7,298 nucleotides of DNA from Burkholderiales bacterium (lineage in GTDB: Bacteria > Pseudomonadota > Gammaproteobacteria > Burkholderiales > Burkholderiaceae_D): positions 1-7,298 of the forward strand of contig SYFN01000198.1 of assembly GCA_005800405.1 (NCBI GenBank), written 5' to 3'. The position numbers and the translations under genes are program-made. Within the stretch, counting starts at the first letter, position 1; every line of letters begins with the position of its first letter. Under the pieces are notes generated by a model. The model searched no databases, was not told where the DNA came from, and saw only the letters and a list, made by a program, of their open reading frames with translations. Of this stretch, positions 1-6,527 are shown piece after piece.

Positions 1-22
1 ATCTTCTTCTTCGCGGCGTATT

Positions 23-40
23 CTAGTTCGGAGAAACTAG
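23..40 (+). promoter_or_regulatory. Small inverted repeat enclosing the coxD Shine-Dalgarno
   Basis: A perfect 6-bp inverted repeat, CTAGTT at 23-28 and AACTAG at 35-40, flanks the 6-nt loop CGGAGA, five bases before the coxD ATG at 46. The best Shine-Dalgarno match for coxD (GGAG) sits in the loop. In mRNA this could form a small hairpin presenting the ribosome-binding site. The repeat is short and could be chance. There is no T-tract, so it is not a terminator. Confidence 0.3.
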
Positions 41-45
41 TTTGC

Positions 46-1041
46 ATGAGCAGTCTCGCTAGCAGGGGGCGTAGACGTAATTCTAAAAGAACAACTGCGT
101 TACGGGAAGGCCTTCGGGGAATAAATCAGCGCTTCCCTAAGGATGTCTCCGTCTGGCTGGCATCGGCGGACTATGTACCCGATTACGGTCTGGCGACATT
201 GGTGTGGATGGCAGATGCATTGGGTCGACCGATGCTGCTTGAAGGTGAAGCAGGGGTGGGGAAAACGGCTATTGCGCAGGCGCTGTCGCGCGCACTAGAT
301 CGGCCCTTGTTCAGGCTGCAATGCCATGAAAGCCTGGATTTGAACCAGGCGGTGTACGAATGGAATTACAGCAAGCAGTTACTGGAAATTCGCTTGCGCG
401 AAGCCGAAAAAGAGATTGGTGCCGGATTGCGGGAAGATCTTTTTTCGGAAGCTTTTTTACTCAAACGGCCTCTGGTGCAGGCCATAACCTCTGAAAAGCC
501 GGCGGTATTGCTGATCGATGAAATCGATCGCGCCGATGAGTCGTTCGAGGCCTACTTGCTGGAAGTCCTGGGTGAATACCAGATATCCGTACCGGAATTT
601 GGAACGGTCAAAGCGACCACGCAGCCTATCGTGGTACTGACCAGCAATGGCACCCGCGATTTGTCAGATGCCTTGCGCAGGCGCTGCCTGTATCACTACG
701 TGGACTATCCGACGCTTCCGCGCGAAATCGAGATCGTCAAGAAAATGGTTCCCGAGGCGAGCCACCTGCTGGTGCAGCAGGCGGTCGGCTTTGTTCAAAA
801 ACTGCGCAAACAGGATTTGGAAAAAGTACACGGCGTCGCAGAAACACTGGATTGGGTGCGCGCACTCTGCGCAATGGGGCAAGAGGTGGTGCCCGACGAC
901 CCCGACATGATTCGCGCTTGCCTCTCATCGCTACTGAAAACCCGATCCGACCAATGGCAGATGGATTCTGAAATCATCTCGAAATTATTATCAGAGAGCC
1001 GAGTCGGCATGGATGTCGGCGTCGCCGGAGAGTTGCGCTAG
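46..1041 (+). CDS. coxD: CoxD-like MoxR-family AAA+ ATPase, Mo-hydroxylase maturation
   Basis: This is a 331-residue AAA+ ATPase of the MoxR/CoxD type. Visible motifs are Walker A GEAGVGKT (residues 67-74), Walker B VLLIDEIDR (154-162), a sensor-1 TSN (199-201), an RRRC arginine patch (211-214) and the family motif GVAETLDW (263-270). The segments QCHESLD and YEWNYSKQ (92-111) are also typical of CoxD. In Oligotropha, CoxD is a chaperone ATPase needed to complete the Cu/Mo active site of CO dehydrogenase; the same role for a Mo hydroxylase is inferred here. The ATG at 46 follows a GGAG (30-33) at a longish 12-nt spacing. The frame stays open to the left edge, so an upstream start cannot be excluded. 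The first 28 residues are very basic and are not part of the usual family core. coxE follows at once, which supports the CoxD assignment over a generic MoxR. Confidence 0.92.
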   Translation: MSSLASRGRRRNSKRTTALREGLRGINQRFPKDVSVWLASADYVPDYGLATLVWMADALGRPMLLEGEAGVGKTAIAQALSRALDRPLFRLQCHESLDLNQAVYEWNYSKQLLEIRLREAEKEIGAGLREDLFSEAFLLKRPLVQAITSEKPAVLLIDEIDRADESFEAYLLEVLGEYQISVPEFGTVKATTQPIVVLTSNGTRDLSDALRRRCLYHYVDYPTLPREIEIVKKMVPEASHLLVQQAVGFVQKLRKQDLEKVHGVAETLDWVRALCAMGQEVVPDDPDMIRACLSSLLKTRSDQWQMDSEIISKLLSESRVGMDVGVAGELR

Positions 1042-2197
1042 TGTGATGCAGCAGCCGCCATCAGCGACGTCGCCCGAAGTGCAGATTCGCGGCTTCGCTG
1101 ATTATTTGCGCGACCACGGATTTCTGATCGGACTCGCCGAGCTCGACGGCATGCTCCGCATCGCAATGAAGCTTGAGCCAGCGCTCTATCCCAGCCTCAA
1201 GCCCTGTTGGCGCAGTATTGCGTGTTCAACGGCAGATCAGTGGAGAAAATATCCTGATCTGTTTGACGCTTTCTGGTTCCCGCACAAAGTGCGCGGCAGC
1301 ACGCGCAGCAGTGGCGCTCAAAAAAAATCCAAATCACTCAAACAGCTTGTCGAGCAAATGCATGCCGAGATGGAAGGACCGCCCGGCCAGGCTAAGCCTT
1401 CCGTGGGTCTGGATTTTGATGGCGGACAAGGCGATGGCGTCGATAACCCGCAAGCCATGGGTGGCGCCAGCAAAGTCGATTACTTGCATGAAGATTTCAA
1501 AAAATGGATGCCTGAGGATATCGACAAGCTCGAATCCTATATTCGTCCGCTGGAACAGCGTCTGCGGAAAGAATTAATTCGCAAATGGCGTCGGACGCAC
1601 CAGCCTCAGCGTATTGACATACCTTCAACCATCCGGCAGGGATTGTCGACCGGTGGTGAATTGTTAAAGCTGCGGCTCAAACAACGGGATCAGATCATGC
1701 CACGTATTTACGTGCTGATTGATGTGAGTAAATCGATGGAAGCGCATGCGCCGTTTTTTCTGCGCATAGGGAGGGTATTCAGTCAGGTACTCAATGCGCG
1801 CGTGCTGGTTTTTCATACCCGAATCACTGAAATCACGCAGCTACTGAATCGCAATAGCGGCCGCATGCAGGAAAAAATCAATGCGGTAACCTTTGGTTTC
1901 GGCGGCGGCACTAAGATCGCCACCAATTTTGATACCTTCCTGAAGGTGCATGTGGGCCGGGCGCTGGGCAACAGAGATTTGGTTTATGTACTCTCTGACG
2001 GCTACGATACCGATCCACCCGCCGATACCGAGCGGGCAATCAGGGCGGTCAGACAACGTGGTGCCAAACTCTTCTGGTTGCATCCAACCAAGGACCTTCC
2101 TGGCTCGGAGGCGATACTGCAAAGTTGTCAATGGATCAGTGGCTTTCTGGCGGTGAACAACTTGCAGAGTCTGGAAAAGCTGGTCAATCTGCATTAG
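1013..2197 (+). CDS. coxE: CoxE-like von Willebrand factor A domain protein, partner of CoxD
   Basis: This 394-residue protein is of the CoxE family, which works with the CoxD ATPase in sulfuration and copper insertion at the Mo site of CO dehydrogenase-type hydroxylases. The N-terminal half has a helical region (about 24-95) and a low-complexity linker (about 95-160). A basic stretch (180-225) holds the segment STIRQGLSTGGE, typical just before the vWA domain. The vWA domain (about 230-394) has a complete MIDAS site: DVSKS (237-241), the Thr of FGGGT (300) and the Asp of LSDGYD (329). No signal peptide or membrane segment is seen, so it is probably cytoplasmic. The ATG at 1013 overlaps coxD by 29 nt. 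The GTG at 1043 or ATG at 1046, just after the coxD stop, are alternatives behind GGAG (1027-1030), so the exact start is open. Confidence 0.92.
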   Translation: MSASPESCASVMQQPPSATSPEVQIRGFADYLRDHGFLIGLAELDGMLRIAMKLEPALYPSLKPCWRSIACSTADQWRKYPDLFDAFWFPHKVRGSTRSSGAQKKSKSLKQLVEQMHAEMEGPPGQAKPSVGLDFDGGQGDGVDNPQAMGGASKVDYLHEDFKKWMPEDIDKLESYIRPLEQRLRKELIRKWRRTHQPQRIDIPSTIRQGLSTGGELLKLRLKQRDQIMPRIYVLIDVSKSMEAHAPFFLRIGRVFSQVLNARVLVFHTRITEITQLLNRNSGRMQEKINAVTFGFGGGTKIATNFDTFLKVHVGRALGNRDLVYVLSDGYDTDPPADTERAIRAVRQRGAKLFWLHPTKDLPGSEAILQSCQWISGFLAVNNLQSLEKLVNLH

Positions 2198-2205
2198 GGT
2201 CACCC

Positions 2206-2274
2206 ATGTCGCTGATTTTAATAGAGAATCCGCGTATGACGCGACAGGAATCGGCGATTTTTGCCAGTCAATAG
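2206..2274 (+). CDS. Possible 22-codon leader ORF upstream of mocA
   Basis: A short ORF with an ATG start lies in the 87-bp gap between coxE and mocA. Its TAG stop (2272-2274) overlaps the first bases of the mocA Shine-Dalgarno AGGGAG (2273-2278). A ribosome finishing here would stop on the mocA binding site, which could couple the two. The ORF has only a weak purine-rich match upstream (AGGG, 2196-2199), inside the coxE stop region. The predicted peptide (begins MSLILIENPR) matches no family I know. An ORF of this length can easily arise by chance. Confidence 0.2.
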   Translation: MSLILIENPRMTRQESAIFASQ

Positions 2275-2278
2275 GGAG
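2273..2278 (+). promoter_or_regulatory. Shine-Dalgarno that fixes the mocA start
   Basis: AGGGAG lies 6 nt before the ATG at 2285. It decides in favour of that ATG over the in-frame TTG at 2261, which has no comparable site in front of it. Confidence 0.75.
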
Positions 2279-2284
2279 CACTCC

Positions 2285-2959
2285 ATGGGTTGTTTATTGA
2301 AGCAAGGTGGTGGCTTGTATGCCCGGCTGCGGGTCGGTGCAGTGCTGCTGGCCGCCGGCGAAGGATCACGCCTCGGCAGCGTGCCCAAATGTCTGTTGCG
2401 CTTGCAGGGCGTGCCGCTGATCAATCGCCACCTGATCGCGTTGAGTGGCGGTAGTGTGGATGAAGTGGTTGTGGTGACGGGCTACCATCATTCGGAGATC
2501 GAGCCTGCTGTGGAAACTTTTCCCGTCACCGTTGTACGCAATCCGAACCCTGCGGCAGGCCAGCAGTCGTCCGTAAGGCTGGGACTGGAAGCACTCGGTA
2601 TGAAGTTTGATGTCATTCTGATCGCGTTGGCTGACCAGCCACTGCTCAGCAGTACCGAATTTACTGAACTCATCGCAGCGTTCAAGAAGCGACCATTAGG
2701 TACCGCGATTGTGTACCCGGAGGTGAACGGACAACGAGGTAACCCAGTGGTGTTTTCCGGCGAGGTGGTGGCTAATCTGCTCGCAACGAACCAAAAAATT
2801 GGTTGCCGAAAATTCATTGATGAAAATCCGATGCTGGTTCACCGACACCTCACTGAGAATGATCGTTTCATCCTGGACATTGATACCCCTAAGGATCTCG
2901 ACGCTTTTGAAAAAAGAACCGGTTGGAAATTAGCCATGCCATTGGAAACGGCAAGCTGA
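2285..2959 (+). CDS. mocA: MobA/MocA-like nucleotidyltransferase (molybdopterin cytidylyltransferase)
   Basis: This is a 224-residue NTP transferase of the MobA-like family. MocA enzymes transfer CMP from CTP to molybdopterin-Mo, giving the cytosine dinucleotide cofactor used by xanthine oxidase/CO dehydrogenase-type enzymes. The nucleotide-binding motif LAAGEGSRLG (22-31) is followed by PKCLL (34-38), the MocA-type NPNPAAGQQSSVRLGL (87-102), ADQPL with the metal-binding Asp (116-120), QRGNPVVF (150-157) and DIDTPKDL (198-205). MobA proper is expected to use GTP; I prefer MocA because of the coxD-coxE context and the longer C-terminal part. Related MobA-like enzymes with other substrates remain possible. 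A strong Shine-Dalgarno (2273-2278) supports ATG 2285; an in-frame TTG at 2261 is less likely. The stop TGA overlaps the start of the next gene by one base. Confidence 0.88.
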   Translation: MGCLLKQGGGLYARLRVGAVLLAAGEGSRLGSVPKCLLRLQGVPLINRHLIALSGGSVDEVVVVTGYHHSEIEPAVETFPVTVVRNPNPAAGQQSSVRLGLEALGMKFDVILIALADQPLLSSTEFTELIAAFKKRPLGTAIVYPEVNGQRGNPVVFSGEVVANLLATNQKIGCRKFIDENPMLVHRHLTENDRFILDIDTPKDLDAFEKRTGWKLAMPLETAS

Positions 2960-3630
2960 TGCAGGGCTTGTGGCTCGTACAGATGGATGTACAGCATTGT
3001 CCGCAGGCTGCGGAAATCAATCCGGTACTGGTGCGCGCTTTAACAGCGATGCGATTGCTGCAGGACCCGGACGGGCCAAAAAATTTTTACGCGAGCGCCG
3101 ATGATTTAATCAGTCGCATGCAGCTACCCGAGTTTTCTGTGCTGTTGAATTTCATCGCAACCTCGGTGCAGCATTTGGCAAAACAGGCCAATGCGCACTC
3201 GTGGCCTGCAGGAAAACTGCTCATGGATCTGCAATTTGCTGGATGCTGGTTTCAGATTCAAAACGGGCAGGCCTTTCATGATGTCCACACCCACGGTAAT
3301 TATTCCTGGTTGGGGGTGTACTACCTTCAAATAGATGCTGCGGCTGAACGACGGCAGCATGCTGAACTGGGTGAATGTAATGGCGTGACGCGCTTTTACG
3401 GTCCCTATTCTCAGTTTCAGGCGGGTGCGTATATGGATATGGGGAATGCGTACCTGCAAAAAAACAGTGTCGATATTCAACCAGAAGAGGGGATGCTGGT
3501 ATTGTTTCCGTCTTATTTGCCACATAAAGCTATGGCCTACGAAGGCAAAAAAGACCGCGTCATCGTGTCATTCAATGTGCAGGTCAATGCGCGCTCTGGC
3601 AATCAGATTCATGCTTATACTGGCACCTGA
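2959..3630 (+). CDS. Putative 2-oxoglutarate/Fe(II)-dependent dioxygenase
   Basis: This 223-residue protein resembles the family of putative 2OG-Fe(II) oxygenases described as TIGR02466/PF13759. The central part has WFQIQNG (97-103), then HDVHTHGNYSWLGVYYL (107-123), which holds the family's His-rich metal region and the GVYYL strand. Further on are RFYGPY (145-150), EEGMLVLFPSYLPHKA (176-191) with the likely distal His189, and DRVIVSFNVQV (199-209), where Arg200 is placed to bind 2-oxoglutarate. This double-stranded beta-helix layout supports an oxygenase, but the substrate is unknown. Its ATG overlaps the mocA stop (TGATG at 2957-2961), indicating translational coupling. An in-frame TTG at 2923 would lie inside mocA and is not preferred. 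No signal peptide is seen. Such a gene is not a standard member of cox maturation clusters. Confidence 0.75.
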   Translation: MQGLWLVQMDVQHCPQAAEINPVLVRALTAMRLLQDPDGPKNFYASADDLISRMQLPEFSVLLNFIATSVQHLAKQANAHSWPAGKLLMDLQFAGCWFQIQNGQAFHDVHTHGNYSWLGVYYLQIDAAAERRQHAELGECNGVTRFYGPYSQFQAGAYMDMGNAYLQKNSVDIQPEEGMLVLFPSYLPHKAMAYEGKKDRVIVSFNVQVNARSGNQIHAYTGT

Positions 3631-3752
3631 AACCAGCGCTGTCTGACGGCGCGCACAAAAGAGCGCTGCTTGCGCGAGGCGCCTGGTGCGTCTTGCCGCG
3701 GTTGCCGCGAACCACCCCTGACAGCGCCAAACAAAAAATCAAGCGCTCCAGA
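3631..3752. other. Convergent intergenic gap, no clear terminator
   Basis: These 122 bp separate the ends of the dioxygenase gene (+) and bchO (-). They contain a tandem 9-bp near-repeat (TTGCCGCGG then TTGCCGCGA, 3693-3710), an 8-bp palindrome AGGCGCCT (3677-3684), a short GCGC-TGCTT-GCGC hairpin (3663-3675) and widely spaced arms GCGCTGTC/GACAGCGC (3636-3643, 3720-3727). None is followed by a convincing T-tract on either strand. The only such run is the A6 at 3733-3738 (T6 on the minus strand), without a proper stem before it. Confidence 0.5.
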
Positions 3753-4646
3753 TTAGCTCTGCGAGATCGCTCCCATCACGCTCGCGAGCAAAGCGGCACA
3801 CTGCGCCGGACTTTCTTCATGGGCCAGATGTCCCAGCATCGGCCAGAGCACCTGATGCGAGCGAGGCAATCGGCGCGCAATCTGCGCAGCCTGTATGGCC
3901 GGCACGGTCGTATCGTTTTCAGCCGCCACCATCCAAACCGGTAGCGAGAGTCGTGGCAATTCACGCTCGAGAGGTTCCAGATCCCAGTGCGCCATCATCG
4001 CCAGCGCAGCCGACACATGGTCGGGACTGCGCACTAGGCGCGCGTACAAATCCATACCCACCTCATCGAGCAATGAACCGGTGCTGCGAACGAGCTTCTG
4101 AATAATCGCAGGATCGTTGGCCTGCCATGCAAAGAAACGAGATGCCAGCGAACCCGCCGCAAGTAACTTCGCAACGGGCAAAAAAAACTGCCCCGCCAAA
4201 CCACCAAAGGCAATAAAAGCCCCATTGAGACTGACCAAGGCCGCAGGTGAAATCGGCTGATCAAGAATCATGCGCGCCGCCACAGCGGCACCGGCTGAGT
4301 GCCCGACGATAACGGTCGGCGAAATTTTCAGTTCATGCAGTAGTGCCGCAACATTGCGCGACATGCCTGCCAATGATTGGTCTGCATTCGGCGGCATCGT
4401 CGTGAATGCATGACCGGGCAAATCCATGACGACCACGCTGTGGTCCTCGCCAAGGCGCGGCGCGACATCGCGCCATGAATGCGAAGATGAGCCGGTGCCA
4501 TGCAGCAGCACAATCACCGACGCATCACTTGGCGCGGGACCGAATTGCTGCACATGCCAGCGCAATCCAGCCGCAGTAACGAAACGACTGGCACTGCGAT
4601 TGGGCCAATCGCGCCCGTCAATCTCCCATTGCAAACGGTCGCCCAA
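3753..4646 (-). CDS. bchO: BchO, magnesium chelatase-associated alpha/beta-hydrolase
   Basis: This is a 297-residue alpha/beta-hydrolase of the BchO family, encoded with magnesium chelatase in purple bacteria. Its biochemical role in bacteriochlorophyll synthesis is not settled. The N-terminal signature GRDWPNRSASRFV (11-23) and GLRWHVQ (27-33) are typical of BchO. The oxyanion segment LLHGTGSSSHSW (47-58) and MDLPGHAFT (74-82) follow. The nucleophile elbow is GHSAG with Ser117; the acid is probably Asp245 in AENDTTVP; the His is in GHLAHEE (272-278). The chosen start is TTG, one base after the bchD stop, 9 nt behind GGAG (4656-4659), giving a length normal for the family. An ATG at 4709 would add 21 residues (318 aa) and overlap bchD by 62 nt, but has no Shine-Dalgarno. 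The reading frame is open further upstream (to 5087) only as an overlap with bchD. Confidence 0.9.
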   Translation of the reverse strand: MGDRLQWEIDGRDWPNRSASRFVTAAGLRWHVQQFGPAPSDASVIVLLHGTGSSSHSWRDVAPRLGEDHSVVVMDLPGHAFTTMPPNADQSLAGMSRNVAALLHELKISPTVIVGHSAGAAVAARMILDQPISPAALVSLNGAFIAFGGLAGQFFLPVAKLLAAGSLASRFFAWQANDPAIIQKLVRSTGSLLDEVGMDLYARLVRSPDHVSAALAMMAHWDLEPLERELPRLSLPVWMVAAENDTTVPAIQAAQIARRLPRSHQVLWPMLGHLAHEESPAQCAALLASVMGAISQS

Positions 4647-4647
4647 A

Positions 4648-6480
4648 CTAACGCGCTCCGTTCTGCGTGGCTGCGCGTACCGCCATGGATACCGCTGCTG
4701 CACCCGCATGCGGCAAAGGGATGTAGCGCGCTCGCATGGCCCCAGCCAGTTGCGCCGCTTCTTGTTGCGGTTTGGGTGAGGTGTCAATGAACAGCAGAGG
4801 TATCTGCAGGCCTGAGAACTGACGTGCTGCCTGGGTTGCTTCGGCTTGCGCACGCTCACGACCACCCGTCCCATCGCGCGCCACATTGGCACGACCATCG
4901 GTGAGCAGAACAATGAGCGGTGACTGTCCGCGACGGCGAAGACCCTCCGCAATACTGGCTGCGGTATCAATCGCGGTTGCCAGTGGTGTGCCACCACCCC
5001 CCGGCAGCCCCGACAAGCTGCGCTTGGCGCGTACGAGCGAGCGCGTTGGTGGCAACAGCAATTCAGCGACCTTGCCGCGAAATGCAATCAGCGCGACCTG
5101 ATCGCGTCTGACATAACAATCGGCCAGCAGCAATTCAACCGCACCTTTCGCTTCGGCCAGCCGGTGCAGGGCGGAAGAGCCGGAAGCATCGACGACAAAC
5201 AACGTGGTTGTTGCCGTTTTTTGTTTGATACGTGCGATATGAAAATCATCGGAGCGTACCTGCACACGTTGTTGCGCGTCTGGGCATAGTGTGGCTTTGC
5301 GTATTTTTTGCCAAGGCGCTGCCGCGCGTAACGTGTCGATCAGATGCAAGCGGCTGCCATGCACTGGCTGCGCACGGCGCGACCCTGCAGGCCGGCCGCG
5401 CTGACCCCCTTTGATGCTTGCACCGGATTTGCCGCTGGTCGCACGCTGCTGCAAACTGCCCGCCAGCAATTGGGATAACAAACCCGCGGGAATCGCAGCC
5501 TTGGTGGCATCAAGCACGCGATCTTCCATGGGTTTGTTTTCACCGGGGTTGGGTGGTGCCGCGTCGTGGTCCTGCTGATCATGATCGCGATCAGGCGGTG
5601 GTGTGTCTTCTTGTTCCTGTTGCGCTTGTGCTTCCTCGGGCTCTTTCGGTTCCGGCGCTTGGGGCATTCGCGTCGCGCGTGGTGCAAGCACAAGCGCGGC
5701 TGCGATGCGCGCATCATCATCGGTGGCAAGCTCATTACCATCCAGCGCTGCACTCGCACGCGCAACCGATAGCGCCATCAGCGAGGCACGCATGGAATCA
5801 ATACCAAGTGCCAGGGCGGTGCCACATAAAACCCTCACGACCGCATCGGGTAAATCAATCTCGGCCAGCCTTGCTCGCGCGGCGACAATATCGTCGATGC
5901 TGCCGGCAACCATTTGCTGCAGGTCGGCCTCACTGATGCGACGCGGCGAAATGGCACGCAAATCGAGTTCAAATGCGAGCCGATCGCGCAGCGCTGGCGA
6001 CAGCGATTCTTCTTCCGATAAACCCTCATCAAGTGCCACCACCGCAAAGCGGGTCGCACGTCGCTCGGCAAGACCATCGCGCTCCAGCACCACGGCGCCT
6101 TCATCCATAACTTGTGTGAGCCTGGCTGCTGTCGATGTGGGCAAGCGCTCGGCCATGGCCAATATAAGTGTGCCGCCATCTGCCTCCACCAGCAGCCCAT
6201 GCTGCAGCACCGGGCGACCCGTAGCCAGCGTTGCGGACAAATCGAGACCGCCCAGCAAACGTTCATCAGTAATCGAGAGAGGCATGCGCACCCAGCGCGA
6301 TGGACTCCTCAGCGAACGCAGCAAATTCAGCCAGGCATCACGCACGGGTCCCGCTGAGGCGCGTAGGCGCACACCACCCAATCTGCCGGGATCAATCCCC
6401 AGCAAGACGGCCACCTGCACCGCCTGCTGCCAGAGGCCGTCCTGAACTTCGTCGGATGAAGGATCGGCGTTTGGACTCAT
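4648..6480 (-). CDS. bchD: BchD, magnesium protoporphyrin IX chelatase subunit D
   Basis: This 610-residue protein has the normal length and build of BchD, the non-catalytic AAA+ scaffold that joins the BchI ring to BchH during Mg2+ insertion into protoporphyrin IX. The N-terminal AAA-like domain (about 15-270) has no Walker A, as expected for BchD. Segment HGLLVEADGGTLILAMAERL (94-113) is the degenerate counterpart of the BchI Walker B region. A proline-rich, acidic linker runs from about 273 to 317 (PEPKEPEE..., then DRDHDQQDHD). The C-terminal vWA domain (about 425-610) has an intact MIDAS: DASGSS (431-436), Thr498 in GGGGTPL and Asp528 in LLTDGRAN. The region RSDDFHIARIKQK (409-421), just before it, is also typical. 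The ATG at 6480 has AAGG 8 nt upstream. It follows bchI by 47 bp and precedes bchO by one base. Confidence 0.95.
   Translation of the reverse strand: MSPNADPSSDEVQDGLWQQAVQVAVLLGIDPGRLGGVRLRASAGPVRDAWLNLLRSLRSPSRWVRMPLSITDERLLGGLDLSATLATGRPVLQHGLLVEADGGTLILAMAERLPTSTAARLTQVMDEGAVVLERDGLAERRATRFAVVALDEGLSEEESLSPALRDRLAFELDLRAISPRRISEADLQQMVAGSIDDIVAARARLAEIDLPDAVVRVLCGTALALGIDSMRASLMALSVARASAALDGNELATDDDARIAAALVLAPRATRMPQAPEPKEPEEAQAQQEQEDTPPPDRDHDQQDHDAAPPNPGENKPMEDRVLDATKAAIPAGLLSQLLAGSLQQRATSGKSGASIKGGQRGRPAGSRRAQPVHGSRLHLIDTLRAAAPWQKIRKATLCPDAQQRVQVRSDDFHIARIKQKTATTTLFVVDASGSSALHRLAEAKGAVELLLADCYVRRDQVALIAFRGKVAELLLPPTRSLVRAKRSLSGLPGGGGTPLATAIDTAASIAEGLRRRGQSPLIVLLTDGRANVARDGTGGRERAQAEATQAARQFSGLQIPLLFIDTSPKPQQEAAQLAGAMRARYIPLPHAGAAAVSMAVRAATQNGAR
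4656..4659 (-). promoter_or_regulatory. Shine-Dalgarno for the TTG start of bchO
   Basis: GGAG on the minus strand, inside the last codons of bchD, lies 9 nt before the TTG at 4646-4644. It supports a coupled start directly after the bchD stop (TAG at 4650-4648). Confidence 0.5.
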
Positions 6481-6488
6481 GCATGTTG

Positions 6489-6492
6489 CCTT
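6489..6492 (-). promoter_or_regulatory. Weak Shine-Dalgarno for bchD
   Basis: AAGG on the minus strand, 8 nt before the bchD ATG at 6480, within the 47-bp bchI-bchD spacer. The spacer shows no promoter or terminator, which fits cotranscription. Confidence 0.4.
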
Positions 6493-6527
6493 ATGACGTG
6501 CGAACGCATGTCGAGATCTGGCGCGTG

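Noticed and set aside
1841..2281. 146-codon ORF on the - strand
   Set aside because: It is antisense to the vWA domain of coxE and has no recognisable motif.
3124..3525. 133-codon ORF on the - strand
   Set aside because: It is antisense to the conserved core of the dioxygenase, with no family features.
3636..3727. Long-range inverted repeat GCGCTGTC/GACAGCGC as a bidirectional terminator
   Set aside because: The arms are 76 nt apart, do not extend, and are not followed by T-tracts.
4710..5087. N-terminal extension of the bchO frame to 444 residues
   Set aside because: The extra part overlaps the conserved vWA domain of bchD in another frame, is Cys/Arg-rich, and does not resemble BchO.
5603..6445. 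280-codon ORF on the + strand
   Set aside because: It lies wholly antisense to bchD, is made of Ser/Ala/Arg-rich low-complexity sequence and starts with a non-ATG codon. It is a shadow of the G+C-rich bchD frame.
6481..6527. PpsR/CrtJ-type operator (TGT-N12-ACA) in the bchI-bchD spacer
   Set aside because: No pair of half-sites with the right spacing is present; the spacer looks like a simple intra-operon gap.
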